Positions 1-6,117 of a DNA stretch of 7,136 bases are shown piece by piece. Numbering within the stretch: position 1 is the first letter of the stretch; every line of letters begins with the position of its first letter. This DNA comes from Patescibacteria group bacterium (lineage in GTDB: Bacteria; Patescibacteriota; Minisyncoccia; Minisyncoccales; Minisyncoccaceae). Where the stretch lies: the NCBI GenBank assembly GCA_012798645.1, contig JAAZMU010000010.1, positions 1 to 7,136 of the forward strand. Direction: 5' to 3'. The notes beneath the pieces are model-generated. The model had not been told where the DNA came from. It was given only the letters and a program-made list of their open reading frames with translations, and searched no databases. The position numbers and the translations under genes were made by a program.

Positions 1-3000
1 AAAAGTTCCAATGTTTTACTTTTTAATTTCACTTTAAAAGTTTGGTCTAAATCACTTTGATTAAATACTTGCGCCCCTACATAAAACTCATCTCCAGGAA
101 TAATAAAACGAGGCTTTAAAGGAACTACCATTAAATCCTTTTTGCTCTGAAAAGTTGTGTAACTCACTCCTAATTTTGTATCTTCTGTCACTCCCAGTGC
201 TTCTGCCTGCCAAGTCGTTAAATTATCAGGAAGTTTAAATTCAATTTCTGCTCTTCCATTTTGGTCTGTAATAATGTTTGCCTCAAAAAAGGCAGTATCT
301 TTAAACTCACCTCGTGCCTTAGAATCATCCTCATCTCCTCCGCCACCACCTTTTGTAATCTGTATATCCTCAACCTCGATAATACTTTTTAAGTTTGAAA
401 AGGTTGAAACTGCCAAAGGAAAACCATTATAGAAAAATACTAAAGGGTCTTTCTTAGGATTTCCTTTTAAAGCTAAAACACTTAAATCAACCACTGCAAG
501 CGAAACAGAGGCAGATATTGGTTTTTGCTTAGAATCCTTAGTTAGAATCTCAAGTTTAACTGTATCCCCTGGTTCATAAAAATCTTTTAAAGATTTAAAC
601 TCAATCTCAATCTGCTTTGTATCACTATTTACTCTAAACTCCTGACTTCCAAACTTTACTTGTGGCTCATCTTTTGATTGGAGTAATACAGAAACAAAAA
701 CATTCGGATAGTACTCCTCTTTAATATCAAACTTATAATTAAACATATTTTGAGAAACATCCACTATATCATACTCAAACACTTTCCCTCTTTCAATTGC
801 AATAAATGCCTTTGCTTCTTTAAATGGTGACTCTATTATTATCTCTCCTTTATCTCCCACCTTTAAATCAGTTTCTTTGGCTGTTAAGTTTAACTCTGTT
901 TTATCCGTATATCTTACCTGAACAAAACCCTCTCCAAATATATAAATGTTTGTTCGCGTTTTAATCTTATTTCCCTTACTATCTTCAGAAAAAACATCTA
1001 TCTCGTAAGAATGAGGGTCACTAAACTTAATCTTTCTTGAAAAATTTCCATTTTGGTCTGTATTAAATTCAAATTGAGAAACAAGCTCCCTTTTCTTTTC
1101 CCACTTATAGGAATAGCTTCCATTCACTTCTTGCCTTCTTGCATAAACCCAATCTATTTTATAAGCTTCTGCCTTAATATTTCTTAATGATTGTGGTTTT
1201 CCATTTTGATCTACTGACTTAAACTTTAATGTAATTTCTTGATTCTTCCCTGCAAAATAAGGGGAAGCATTTACTCCTATGTAAGCTTCTCCTTGGTGCA
1301 TTATAAAAGAGAATTGAGAAGAAACAGCTTGCCCCATTGGATTTTTAACACTTACATTCACTATAATAATCTTAGAAGCATCCACTTCAAGCCTTTCCCT
1401 GATCACTCCCTTGCCCTTACTATCTAGTGTTGTCTCTCCTCGCAAAATAAATTTATCTTCATAATCATCAAAATCTTGAAACTGAAAATATTCCTCTCTA
1501 AACTTATCAAAATAATAGTTTTGACTACTTATAGTATAGCTAACTTCTGCGTTTGAAACAGGAACACCAAAATAATAATTTGCATCAATCTCTATTTCCA
1601 CCATATCCTTTGAAATATATTCTTCCTTGTCAGCCTTTAATTTAACCTCAAAAGGAGCTGGCACATATTCTTGGACATCAAAGTAAGAGCAACTGCCAAG
1701 CACACACACTGCATAATTTCCTAAAGGTGAATCATCTGGTAAAATTAAATCTGTGCTAATTGTTCCAAATTTATCAGGCGTTAAATCCTTTTTAAAAATC
1801 TCGTCCCATTTTGAATTCCTTACTGTTAAAGGAACATCACTAAAAACTGATTCGTAGTCTCCGTCGTACCCCAACCTTAAAATACCTTTAATATTAACCT
1901 TTTCTCCTGGTCTATAAATTGGCTTGTCTTGATAGATGTAAAACTTCTTTGCATTGTAAGCAGAGGCTCCATATCCTAGCCGACTTTCAGAACCCTGGAT
2001 AATAGTTGTGTCACTTCCTTTTCTAACAATCACTCCCTTAAGTCCAAAAACAGGATTAGTAAATGCAACTCCTTTATCATCTGTCGTTCCTTTTTTAATC
2101 ACTCCATCTACACCATAATAATAAACATCAGCTGATAAAACACCTTCACCTGTTCTCATATCAGTTACAAAATACATATTCTGAAGTGTGCTTAACTGCT
2201 TTTCGTCCATTAAAGGGTCATAGTAAGTACTTGGGGTTATTCTTTTCTCTCCCACTGCTAAATTAGTTACTGTTAAAAATGTTAAAGGTATGTAATTACT
2301 AAACAAAGGATGCTCCATTATAATGGCATAATGCCCTAAAGGGTCATCGTAGAAATCTTTAATATCTATTTCAAAAAAATTATTCACCCAATATTTAGGA
2401 GGAAGCTCTATTCTTTTTCTTTTCACTTCCAAACAAGAATTTGTATTAAATTGATAATTATAATTTAAAGTTGATTTATCTATAAAAGTAGTTGCCTCCA
2501 TTTTGCAAACTAAAACATCAACATATAAAATATTCTTTGTGCCAAAAAGTAGTTTTGTATTTGTCGCAGGAGTAATACTATATGTTTGTTGCATAGGAAA
2601 AGCAGCCACTGAAAATGTTCCCATTTCAATTGTTCTAAAACTTTTCTTAAAGTTCACCTCATTTGAGAACACATCTTGAATATTAAAGTCCATATTGTAA
2701 TCTTTCTCAGGCTGAAGTCCAACATATAAATCTGTCCGATAGGGCATATCTCCCGCGCATACCCCACGGTCAGAAAAATAAGATCTTCCAAATGAGAAAA
2801 ATTCATAATCTAAATCTGTTTTAAGCACCTCCCTATAATCCTTTTCATCTGGTTGAAGCAAAGGACTATTAGAACAAAGCGTAATATAATTTAAGTCTTC
2901 ATTATAAGCATTAACCTTAAGTGGCTTGTACACATAAATTGGCTGATAAATCTCCTCTCCATTTAATTTAATTCCCTCTACATTAAAAACCTCTTTAAGG

Positions 3001-4316
3001 TGAACATCAATCACACTTCCTGCTTTTATACTAGACTCATTAAACTTAATTATTACTTTCTTCTTATCCTCTACCACTTCACAGCCATAATCTCCTAAAC
3101 GTGGCCAATCATCTTTGCACTTTTCTCCATATTTAATACTTGTAATCCCAAAAGAAGAAACTATTTTACTTTTTTTAATATCAATATCTTCATAAAAATT
3201 AATCACAAGCTCGCCCTTAGGGTCAAACAAAGATTGACTCACTTGTGTTGTTCTAGGCGATATTGCCTCATAAGATTTAACAATAGAAGTTGTGTTAAAA
3301 GAAATTGTTCTTTCTTTATCAATAATTATATCTCCCAAAGCAGGATATGCTTTTTTAATTAAAATACTATAATCCTCTGAAAAGTCCCAAAACTCTTTTC
3401 TATTAAAACGATCCTTTTTATTATAAATCTCAATTATTCTTTTATCCTCTTCATTATATTTAGAAATAAAATCTATTTTATCCTTTCCTCTAAAAAGGGT
3501 AATTTCTTTGCTTGTCTTTTCAAGGTCAACTGGCTGATTAAAATATAATCTTATGGGTTCATTATACAAAACATTTGAAATAAAATTATACTCGCTTAAA
3601 TATCTTAAATTCAAACTTGTAAAATGTGTTTCTTTTGGCGAAACACTAAGCCCATCCATTGAAACAAACCCTTGCTTAATCTTAACCCTATAATTAGACG
3701 ACGGTAAAAGTCCATCCTCAGGTATAAATTGAAGTGTGTTTGTACTTATCCATTTAAACTTTCCTTGTGTCTTTGGGTAAATTTCAATTGGAAAATTCTG
3801 CTTTTCCATTTCATCTAAAGTAGTTAAAGGAACCATTGGTCTATTGAATATAATGGTGATTTTACTTTGTGTAGGCGCTTCAGTTCCTTCTTCAGGTATA
3901 ATTCTAATAATCTCAGGGTCCTCTACTGACATAAAAAACGCTTGCAAAACTTTGTTCTCTCCTAAATCAAGCTTTAATAAATAGGACTTATTTAAATCTA
4001 ATTTCTCATTAGGCTTAAATAAAAGATATTCATTCTCCTCACTTGCAAACACTTTCCTTAAAAAAGATTGTTTTTGATTATCCACCCACTCACCTTGAAT
4101 CTCAGGTTCAAAACTAATTGCTTGCTTTGCAGTTTCTTTATTAACCCCTTGTGGTAAGTATATTTTAATTGGAGCAGATTGAGATACTTTTTCTGCTACC
4201 AAACTATACCCTTCGCTATACCTTTGAACTGGAGTTTTATCTTTAGCAAAAAAAACAAAGCCAATTAAAAGAACTAAGAGTATTCCTAGAAACCATTTTA
4301 ATTTATTTTTATTCAT
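1..4316 (-). CDS. Alpha-2-macroglobulin family protein, membrane-anchored (partial; C-terminus beyond left edge)
   Basis: An uninterrupted minus-strand frame from the ATG at 4316-4314 runs to the left edge, giving 1438 codons without a stop. Residues 8-23 form one hydrophobic membrane segment with no lipobox cysteine, so the protein is probably an N-terminally anchored extracytoplasmic protein. Residues about 133-235 resemble a Big_5-type Ig-like domain. An MG2 signature, IYRPGE, lies at 800-805. A glycine/acidic linker (1323-1331) precedes the A2M-domain motifs FKDTAFFEA (1338-1346), LPDNLTTW (1362-1369) and PRFIIPGD (1402-1409). Known family members trap proteases that cleave a bait segment, usually using a CxEQ thioester. 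That domain would lie past the left edge, so its presence is unknown. Family length is often 1500-1900 residues. Eight cysteines occur, all between 400 and 876. The start overlaps the mltG stop (ATGA) with no clear Shine-Dalgarno, which implies coupled translation. The family assignment is secure; the trap function is inferred. Confidence 0.93.
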   Translation of the reverse strand, partial: MNKNKLKWFLGILLVLLIGFVFFAKDKTPVQRYSEGYSLVAEKVSQSAPIKIYLPQGVNKETAKQAISFEPEIQGEWVDNQKQSFLRKVFASEENEYLLFKPNEKLDLNKSYLLKLDLGENKVLQAFFMSVEDPEIIRIIPEEGTEAPTQSKITIIFNRPMVPLTTLDEMEKQNFPIEIYPKTQGKFKWISTNTLQFIPEDGLLPSSNYRVKIKQGFVSMDGLSVSPKETHFTSLNLRYLSEYNFISNVLYNEPIRLYFNQPVDLEKTSKEITLFRGKDKIDFISKYNEEDKRIIEIYNKKDRFNRKEFWDFSEDYSILIKKAYPALGDIIIDKERTISFNTTSIVKSYEAISPRTTQVSQSLFDPKGELVINFYEDIDIKKSKIVSSFGITSIKYGEKCKDDWPRLGDYGCEVVEDKKKVIIKFNESSIKAGSVIDVHLKEVFNVEGIKLNGEEIYQPIYVYKPLKVNAYNEDLNYITLCSNSPLLQPDEKDYREVLKTDLDYEFFSFGRSYFSDRGVCAGDMPYRTDLYVGLQPEKDYNMDFNIQDVFSNEVNFKKSFRTIEMGTFSVAAFPMQQTYSITPATNTKLLFGTKNILYVDVLVCKMEATTFIDKSTLNYNYQFNTNSCLEVKRKRIELPPKYWVNNFFEIDIKDFYDDPLGHYAIIMEHPLFSNYIPLTFLTVTNLAVGEKRITPSTYYDPLMDEKQLSTLQNMYFVTDMRTGEGVLSADVYYYGVDGVIKKGTTDDKGVAFTNPVFGLKGVIVRKGSDTTIIQGSESRLGYGASAYNAKKFYIYQDKPIYRPGEKVNIKGILRLGYDGDYESVFSDVPLTVRNSKWDEIFKKDLTPDKFGTISTDLILPDDSPLGNYAVCVLGSCSYFDVQEYVPAPFEVKLKADKEEYISKDMVEIEIDANYYFGVPVSNAEVSYTISSQNYYFDKFREEYFQFQDFDDYEDKFILRGETTLDSKGKGVIRERLEVDASKIIIVNVSVKNPMGQAVSSQFSFIMHQGEAYIGVNASPYFAGKNQEITLKFKSVDQNGKPQSLRNIKAEAYKIDWVYARRQEVNGSYSYKWEKKRELVSQFEFNTDQNGNFSRKIKFSDPHSYEIDVFSEDSKGNKIKTRTNIYIFGEGFVQVRYTDKTELNLTAKETDLKVGDKGEIIIESPFKEAKAFIAIERGKVFEYDIVDVSQNMFNYKFDIKEEYYPNVFVSVLLQSKDEPQVKFGSQEFRVNSDTKQIEIEFKSLKDFYEPGDTVKLEILTKDSKQKPISASVSLAVVDLSVLALKGNPKKDPLVFFYNGFPLAVSTFSNLKSIIEVEDIQITKGGGGGDEDDSKARGEFKDTAFFEANIITDQNGRAEIEFKLPDNLTTWQAEALGVTEDTKLGVSYTTFQSKKDLMVVPLKPRFIIPGDEFYVGAQVFNQSDLDQTFKVKLKSKTLEL

Positions 4317-5236
4317 AATTCTAAATACTTAAACTTATTAATTATATGTTCATTAAAATTTCTACTAAAAATTGTTTCTCCATTCTTAGCACTTAAATAA
4401 AAGAAATAATCAGTTTCCTTAGGATAAATAGCCGCCTTAATGCTTGATATGCTGGGATTACAAATTGGAGAAGGAGGGAACCCACTTACTATATACGTAT
4501 CATAATTTTGACTAAAAGGATATAGAGCCGTGCTATCAACTTCAAGAAGCATATTATGTTTTAGCCTTTTAAGTAAAATACCTGAAACTATTTCCTTATC
4601 TTCATAATCTATAACCTCTTTTTCAATTATTGAAGCTAATATAATTACATCAAATATAGTCCTTTCTTGTTTTTCAATTTCAGCTCTTAAATCATCTGTT
4701 AGCTTTTCATCAAAATTAGACAAAGCCTGATAAACAATTGCTTCATCCAAAAGCACTTCATATGTATCAGGATATAAATAGCCTTCAAGTCCTACAAAAA
4801 CAGGCTTATCTTTTAAAAAAGAATATTTTTCTTTAAGCAAGGCATCGTCTTCTTCTTTTAAATACAAATATTTCTCAATAAACTTTTCTCTATCGTCTGC
4901 AAGCCTACTTATTTCATTTAATGTATAGCCTGGAATAATCGTTATTATTTTCTTACTTTCCGCTCCTAAAACAAATGTTTCTAAAATATCACTACTACTA
5001 GCTTCTTTATCCAAGAAATAGGTACCTGCTTTTAACCTCTTAAATTTATTCCCCTTTAAGCTTTGCATTAAAAAAACACTCTTACTTTTAATATGCCCCT
5101 GTTTTTTTAAATTACTTGCCACCTGAAATATATTCTCCCCTTTTTTAATTTTAAAATCACCTTGCGCATAATCATTAAAACAAGGAAAATCAAAAATAAT
5201 TAAAGCAATTAAGACAAGTAAAATAATTCTTTTCAT
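4313..5236 (-). CDS. mltG: Endolytic peptidoglycan transglycosylase MltG (YceG-like)
   Basis: MltG cleaves within nascent glycan strands at the outer face of the cytoplasmic membrane and is thought to set strand length by terminating polymerisation. The 307-residue product has an N-terminal hydrophobic segment (about 3-17) and a LysM-like region (about 27-75, with KKGENIFQVASNL). The catalytic domain contains EGYLYPDTY (151-159), ASIIEKE (201-207), LEVDSTALYPFS (231-242), GFPPSPICNP (252-261) and FSRNFNEH (290-297). The first glutamate of IIEKE, Glu205, aligns with the catalytic glutamate of E. coli MltG. The usual DPT of the third motif is DST here (Ser235). Length is slightly below the E. 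coli enzyme (about 340). The ATG at 5236 has GAGG only two bases upstream, an unusually short spacing. The TGA stop overlaps the start of the alpha-2-macroglobulin gene. Identification is very confident. Confidence 0.95.
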   Translation of the reverse strand: MKRIILLVLIALIIFDFPCFNDYAQGDFKIKKGENIFQVASNLKKQGHIKSKSVFLMQSLKGNKFKRLKAGTYFLDKEASSSDILETFVLGAESKKIITIIPGYTLNEISRLADDREKFIEKYLYLKEEDDALLKEKYSFLKDKPVFVGLEGYLYPDTYEVLLDEAIVYQALSNFDEKLTDDLRAEIEKQERTIFDVIILASIIEKEVIDYEDKEIVSGILLKRLKHNMLLEVDSTALYPFSQNYDTYIVSGFPPSPICNPSISSIKAAIYPKETDYFFYLSAKNGETIFSRNFNEHIINKFKYLEL

Positions 5237-5243
5237 TACCTCT

Positions 5244-5252
5244 ATAATACCA
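5244..5252 (-). promoter_or_regulatory. Candidate extended -10 promoter for mltG and the alpha-2-macroglobulin gene
   Basis: On the minus strand the sequence TGG followed by TATTAT matches the extended -10 pattern TGnTATAAT with one mismatch. The last base of the hexamer (5244) is 8 bases from the A of the mltG ATG (5236), so transcription would begin at about the start codon. The expected -35 position (5267-5272, TTCTAG) is a poor match. The GAGG before mltG is only two bases from the ATG, so a leaderless message is plausible. The call rests on hexamer matching only. Confidence 0.35.
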
Positions 5253-5263
5253 CGCTTTTACTC

Positions 5264-5292
5264 TTCCTAGAACCCCTGAATTATGGTATTAA
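5264..5292 (+). promoter_or_regulatory. Candidate weak promoter for the LRV-like gene
   Basis: TGG followed by TATTAA at 5284-5292 resembles an extended -10. A weak -35-like TTCCTA (5264-5269) lies 17 bases upstream. Initiation near 5299 would leave a 5' leader of about 25 bases including the ribosome binding site at 5311-5316. It faces away from the mltG promoter in the same 87-bp gap. Matches are partial and the call is tentative. Confidence 0.3.
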
Positions 5293-5310
5293 TAAGATAG
5301 AGTCTTTTAA

Positions 5311-5316
5311 TGGAGG
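5311..5316 (+). promoter_or_regulatory. Ribosome binding site of the LRV-like gene
   Basis: TGGAGG sits seven bases before the ATG at 5324, the normal Shine-Dalgarno spacing. It fixes the start of this gene. By contrast, tsaD and the alpha-2-macroglobulin gene have no recognisable site. Confidence 0.75.
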
Positions 5317-5323
5317 CAAACGA

Positions 5324-5758
5324 ATGTACGAAACAAAAAGCGAAAAAGAGCTCAGAAAAGAATTAGAAAGATTTAAAAGAAACCCCTCTCAATCTTGTTT
5401 TAATCACTTAAAATACATTATTCAAAACTCTAATGAAAAAGAACTATTAAGATTTCTAGCAGTAGAAATTGCAAAAGATAAAAGTTTAAGTTCATTAGAG
5501 CCTTTTATTGGAGATAACGCAAACACTCCTCCTTACATCCTTGAAGAACTAGCTCTAAGCGAAAACCCTTTAACAAGAGCTTGTATTGCCTTTAATCCTG
5601 GAACTCCTTTTAAAAGCATCCGCCTTTTAGGGCAAGATCAAAATGAATTTGTTAAACTTATTGCAAACAAAAAACCCTTTAAAAAGGGATTTATCTCAAC
5701 ACTTTTAGAAAAACTAGAACACATCATTAATTACATTAAATGCTTATTGGGATTTTAA
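5324..5758 (+). CDS. Small protein with LRV-like (leucine-rich repeat variant) helical repeats
   Basis: The product has 144 residues and no signal peptide or membrane segment is evident, so it is probably cytoplasmic. Residues 1-55 are charged and predicted helical. Residues 63-89 and 90-114 form two repeats of about 25 residues. The first reads NANTPPYILEELALSENP and then LTRACIA; the second starts with NPGTPFKSIRLLGQDQNEF and ends VKLIA. This matches the NPNTPxxxLxxLAxDxxxxVRxxVA pattern of LRV repeats, which stack as an alpha-solenoid. A third, degenerate unit may begin at NKKP (115). The C-terminus (124-144) is hydrophobic and amphipathic. Such repeats usually mediate protein binding; no enzymatic motif is visible and no specific function can be assigned. 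It is monocistronic, divergent from mltG, with a good ribosome binding site and its own terminator, so it is very likely a real gene. Confidence 0.85.
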   Translation: MYETKSEKELRKELERFKRNPSQSCFNHLKYIIQNSNEKELLRFLAVEIAKDKSLSSLEPFIGDNANTPPYILEELALSENPLTRACIAFNPGTPFKSIRLLGQDQNEFVKLIANKKPFKKGFISTLLEKLEHIINYIKCLLGF

Positions 5759-5784
5759 AAAGAAAGTAACGCACTTTCTTTTTT
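5757..5784 (+). terminator. Intrinsic terminator of the LRV-like gene
   Basis: A perfect 11-bp inverted repeat pairs AAAAAGAAAGT (5757-5767) with ACTTTCTTTTT (5773-5783) around the 5-base loop AACGC. The right arm doubles as the T-run. The left arm overlaps the TAA stop codon. The stem contains only two G-C pairs, which is weak but plausible in such AT-rich DNA. Confidence 0.75.
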
Positions 5785-5787
5785 AAT

Positions 5788-5820
5788 AAAAAAAGAGGAA
5801 TGAGACGATGGTTCATTCCC
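5788..5820 (-). terminator. Intrinsic terminator of a minus-strand RNA
   Basis: On the minus strand GGAATGA (5819-5813) pairs perfectly with TCATTCC (5803-5797) around a 9-base loop, followed by TC and seven Ts (5794-5788). No protein gene on this strand ends here, so it must terminate a noncoding transcript coming from the tRNA-Glu side. It lies back to back with the plus-strand terminator at 5757-5784. Confidence 0.75.
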
Positions 5821-5937
5821 ATAGGCAGCAAACGCAGTCAGAAATTCCGTGTTAGGTTACCACCTCCTTAATATGCTTAGGGTGAAAATAAACAGAAGCC
5901 TTCTGTTCTCTTTTTCCTTATCACCTCCTTATGTTCT
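5788..5937 (-). ncRNA. Candidate structured small RNA, unidentified family
   Basis: The segment between tRNA-Glu and the minus-strand terminator has no convincing ORF but is well organised. A TTGACA hexamer lies upstream. Near the 5' end is a long hairpin: GGTGA (5925-5921) pairs with TCACC (5885-5881), and AACAGAA (5907-5901) pairs with TTCTGTT (5897-5891) around GGC. A small AGGT/ACCT hairpin lies near 5865-5854, and the 3' end is the terminator hairpin. The motif TAAGGAGGTG occurs twice, at 5931-5922 and 5870-5861, each perfectly complementary to the usual 3' tail of 16S rRNA, yet neither is followed by a suitably spaced start codon. The estimated length is about 150 nt. I could not match it to SRP RNA, 6S, tmRNA, RNase P RNA, 5S rRNA or a T-box. 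It may be processed from a tRNA-Glu transcript or made from its own promoter; both ends are approximate. Confidence 0.55.
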
Positions 5938-5943
5938 ATCTAT

Positions 5944-5972
5944 AAATTAACACTTTAAAAATAGTTTGTCAA
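5944..5972 (-). promoter_or_regulatory. Candidate promoter of the small RNA
   Basis: A perfect consensus -35, TTGACA (5972-5967), begins three bases after the tRNA-Glu 3' end. Seventeen bases downstream is TAATTT (5949-5944), preceded by TGT, which gives an extended -10-like TGnTAATTT. The -10 hexamer itself matches only 3 of 6. A second possibility, TATAGA (5944-5939), has too long a spacer (22). The strong -35 supports independent expression of the RNA, although read-through from the tRNA promoter is equally possible. Confidence 0.45.
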
Positions 5973-5974
5973 TG

Positions 5975-6046
5975 TGACCCCACGGGGAGTCGAACCCCGA
6001 TTGCCAGGTTGAAAACCTGATGTCCTAACCATTAGACGATAGGGCC
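5975..6046 (-). tRNA. tRNA-Glu (anticodon UUC)
   Basis: The 72-nt minus-strand sequence folds as a complete cloverleaf. The acceptor GGCCCTA (6046-6040) pairs with TGGGGTC (5982-5976, with G-U pairs). The D-arm is GTCT and GGAC. The anticodon stem TCAGG/CCTGG encloses loop TTTTCAA with anticodon TTC. The variable loop is CAAT, and the T-arm is CGGGG/CCCCG with loop TTCGACT. The discriminator is A (5975). CCA is not encoded (CAT follows), so it must be added by tRNA nucleotidyltransferase. It charges glutamate for GAA/GAG codons. No hairpin terminator follows directly; the first downstream one is at 5820-5788 beyond the candidate small RNA. Confidence 0.96.
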
Positions 6047-6064
6047 TAGTCATACATCTCCCTA

Positions 6065-6093
6065 TATATACCAAGAAACATTGAAAAAATCAA
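6065..6093 (-). promoter_or_regulatory. tRNA-Glu promoter
   Basis: On the minus strand TTGATT (6093-6088) and TATATA (6070-6065) are separated by exactly 17 bases. Initiation near 6058 would give about 12 bases of leader before the tRNA 5' end at 6046. Its -35 lies inside the spacer of the oppositely directed tsaD promoter. Confidence 0.7.
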
Positions 6094-6109
6094 GTAAATC
6101 AAATATGAT
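6081..6109 (+). promoter_or_regulatory. tsaD promoter, positioned for a leaderless transcript
   Basis: TTGAAA (6081-6086) and TATGAT (6104-6109) each match consensus at 5 of 6 positions and are separated by exactly 17 bases. Initiation 7-9 bases after the -10 falls at 6116-6118, at or two bases before the tsaD ATG. No Shine-Dalgarno motif lies upstream of the ATG, which agrees with leaderless translation. The -35 lies within the spacer of the tRNA-Glu promoter. Confidence 0.65.
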
Positions 6110-6117
6110 TAAGCCAT

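Noticed and set aside
1239..1427. 62-codon plus-strand ORF
   Set aside because: It is antisense within the alpha-2-macroglobulin gene, has low-complexity composition, and shows no motif or ribosome binding site.
4313..4315. Alternative genetic code (TGA as glycine)
   Set aside because: TGA ends mltG exactly where the family is expected to end and overlaps the next start, and I saw no in-frame TGA in any of the other coding frames.
5243..5248. Perfect TATAAT on the plus strand
   Set aside because: No -35-like element lies 16-18 bases upstream, and its position far from the LRV gene start makes the downstream candidate equally or more likely.
5808..5865. 5S rRNA resemblance (ACACGGAA followed by GCTGCC and TATGG on the minus strand)
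   Set aside because: The required CCGT partner for helix III and the closing helix I are both missing, so the similarity is probably chance.
5847..5868. T-box-like AGGTGGTAACC on the minus strand
   Set aside because: It lacks the AGGGTGGnACCGCG consensus, no specifier stem is evident, and no gene lies downstream before the terminator.
5785..5937. SRP RNA, 6S, tmRNA or RNase P RNA
   Set aside because: I found none of their hallmark motifs: no GGAAGGAAGCAG-type SRP loop, no tmRNA acceptor, no GAGGAAAGTCC of RNase P, and no long end-to-end pairing as in 6S.
5873..5950. 25-residue plus-strand ORF (ATG to TAA) across the small-RNA region
   Set aside because: It has no Shine-Dalgarno or promoter, and the sequence is better explained by minus-strand RNA hairpins.
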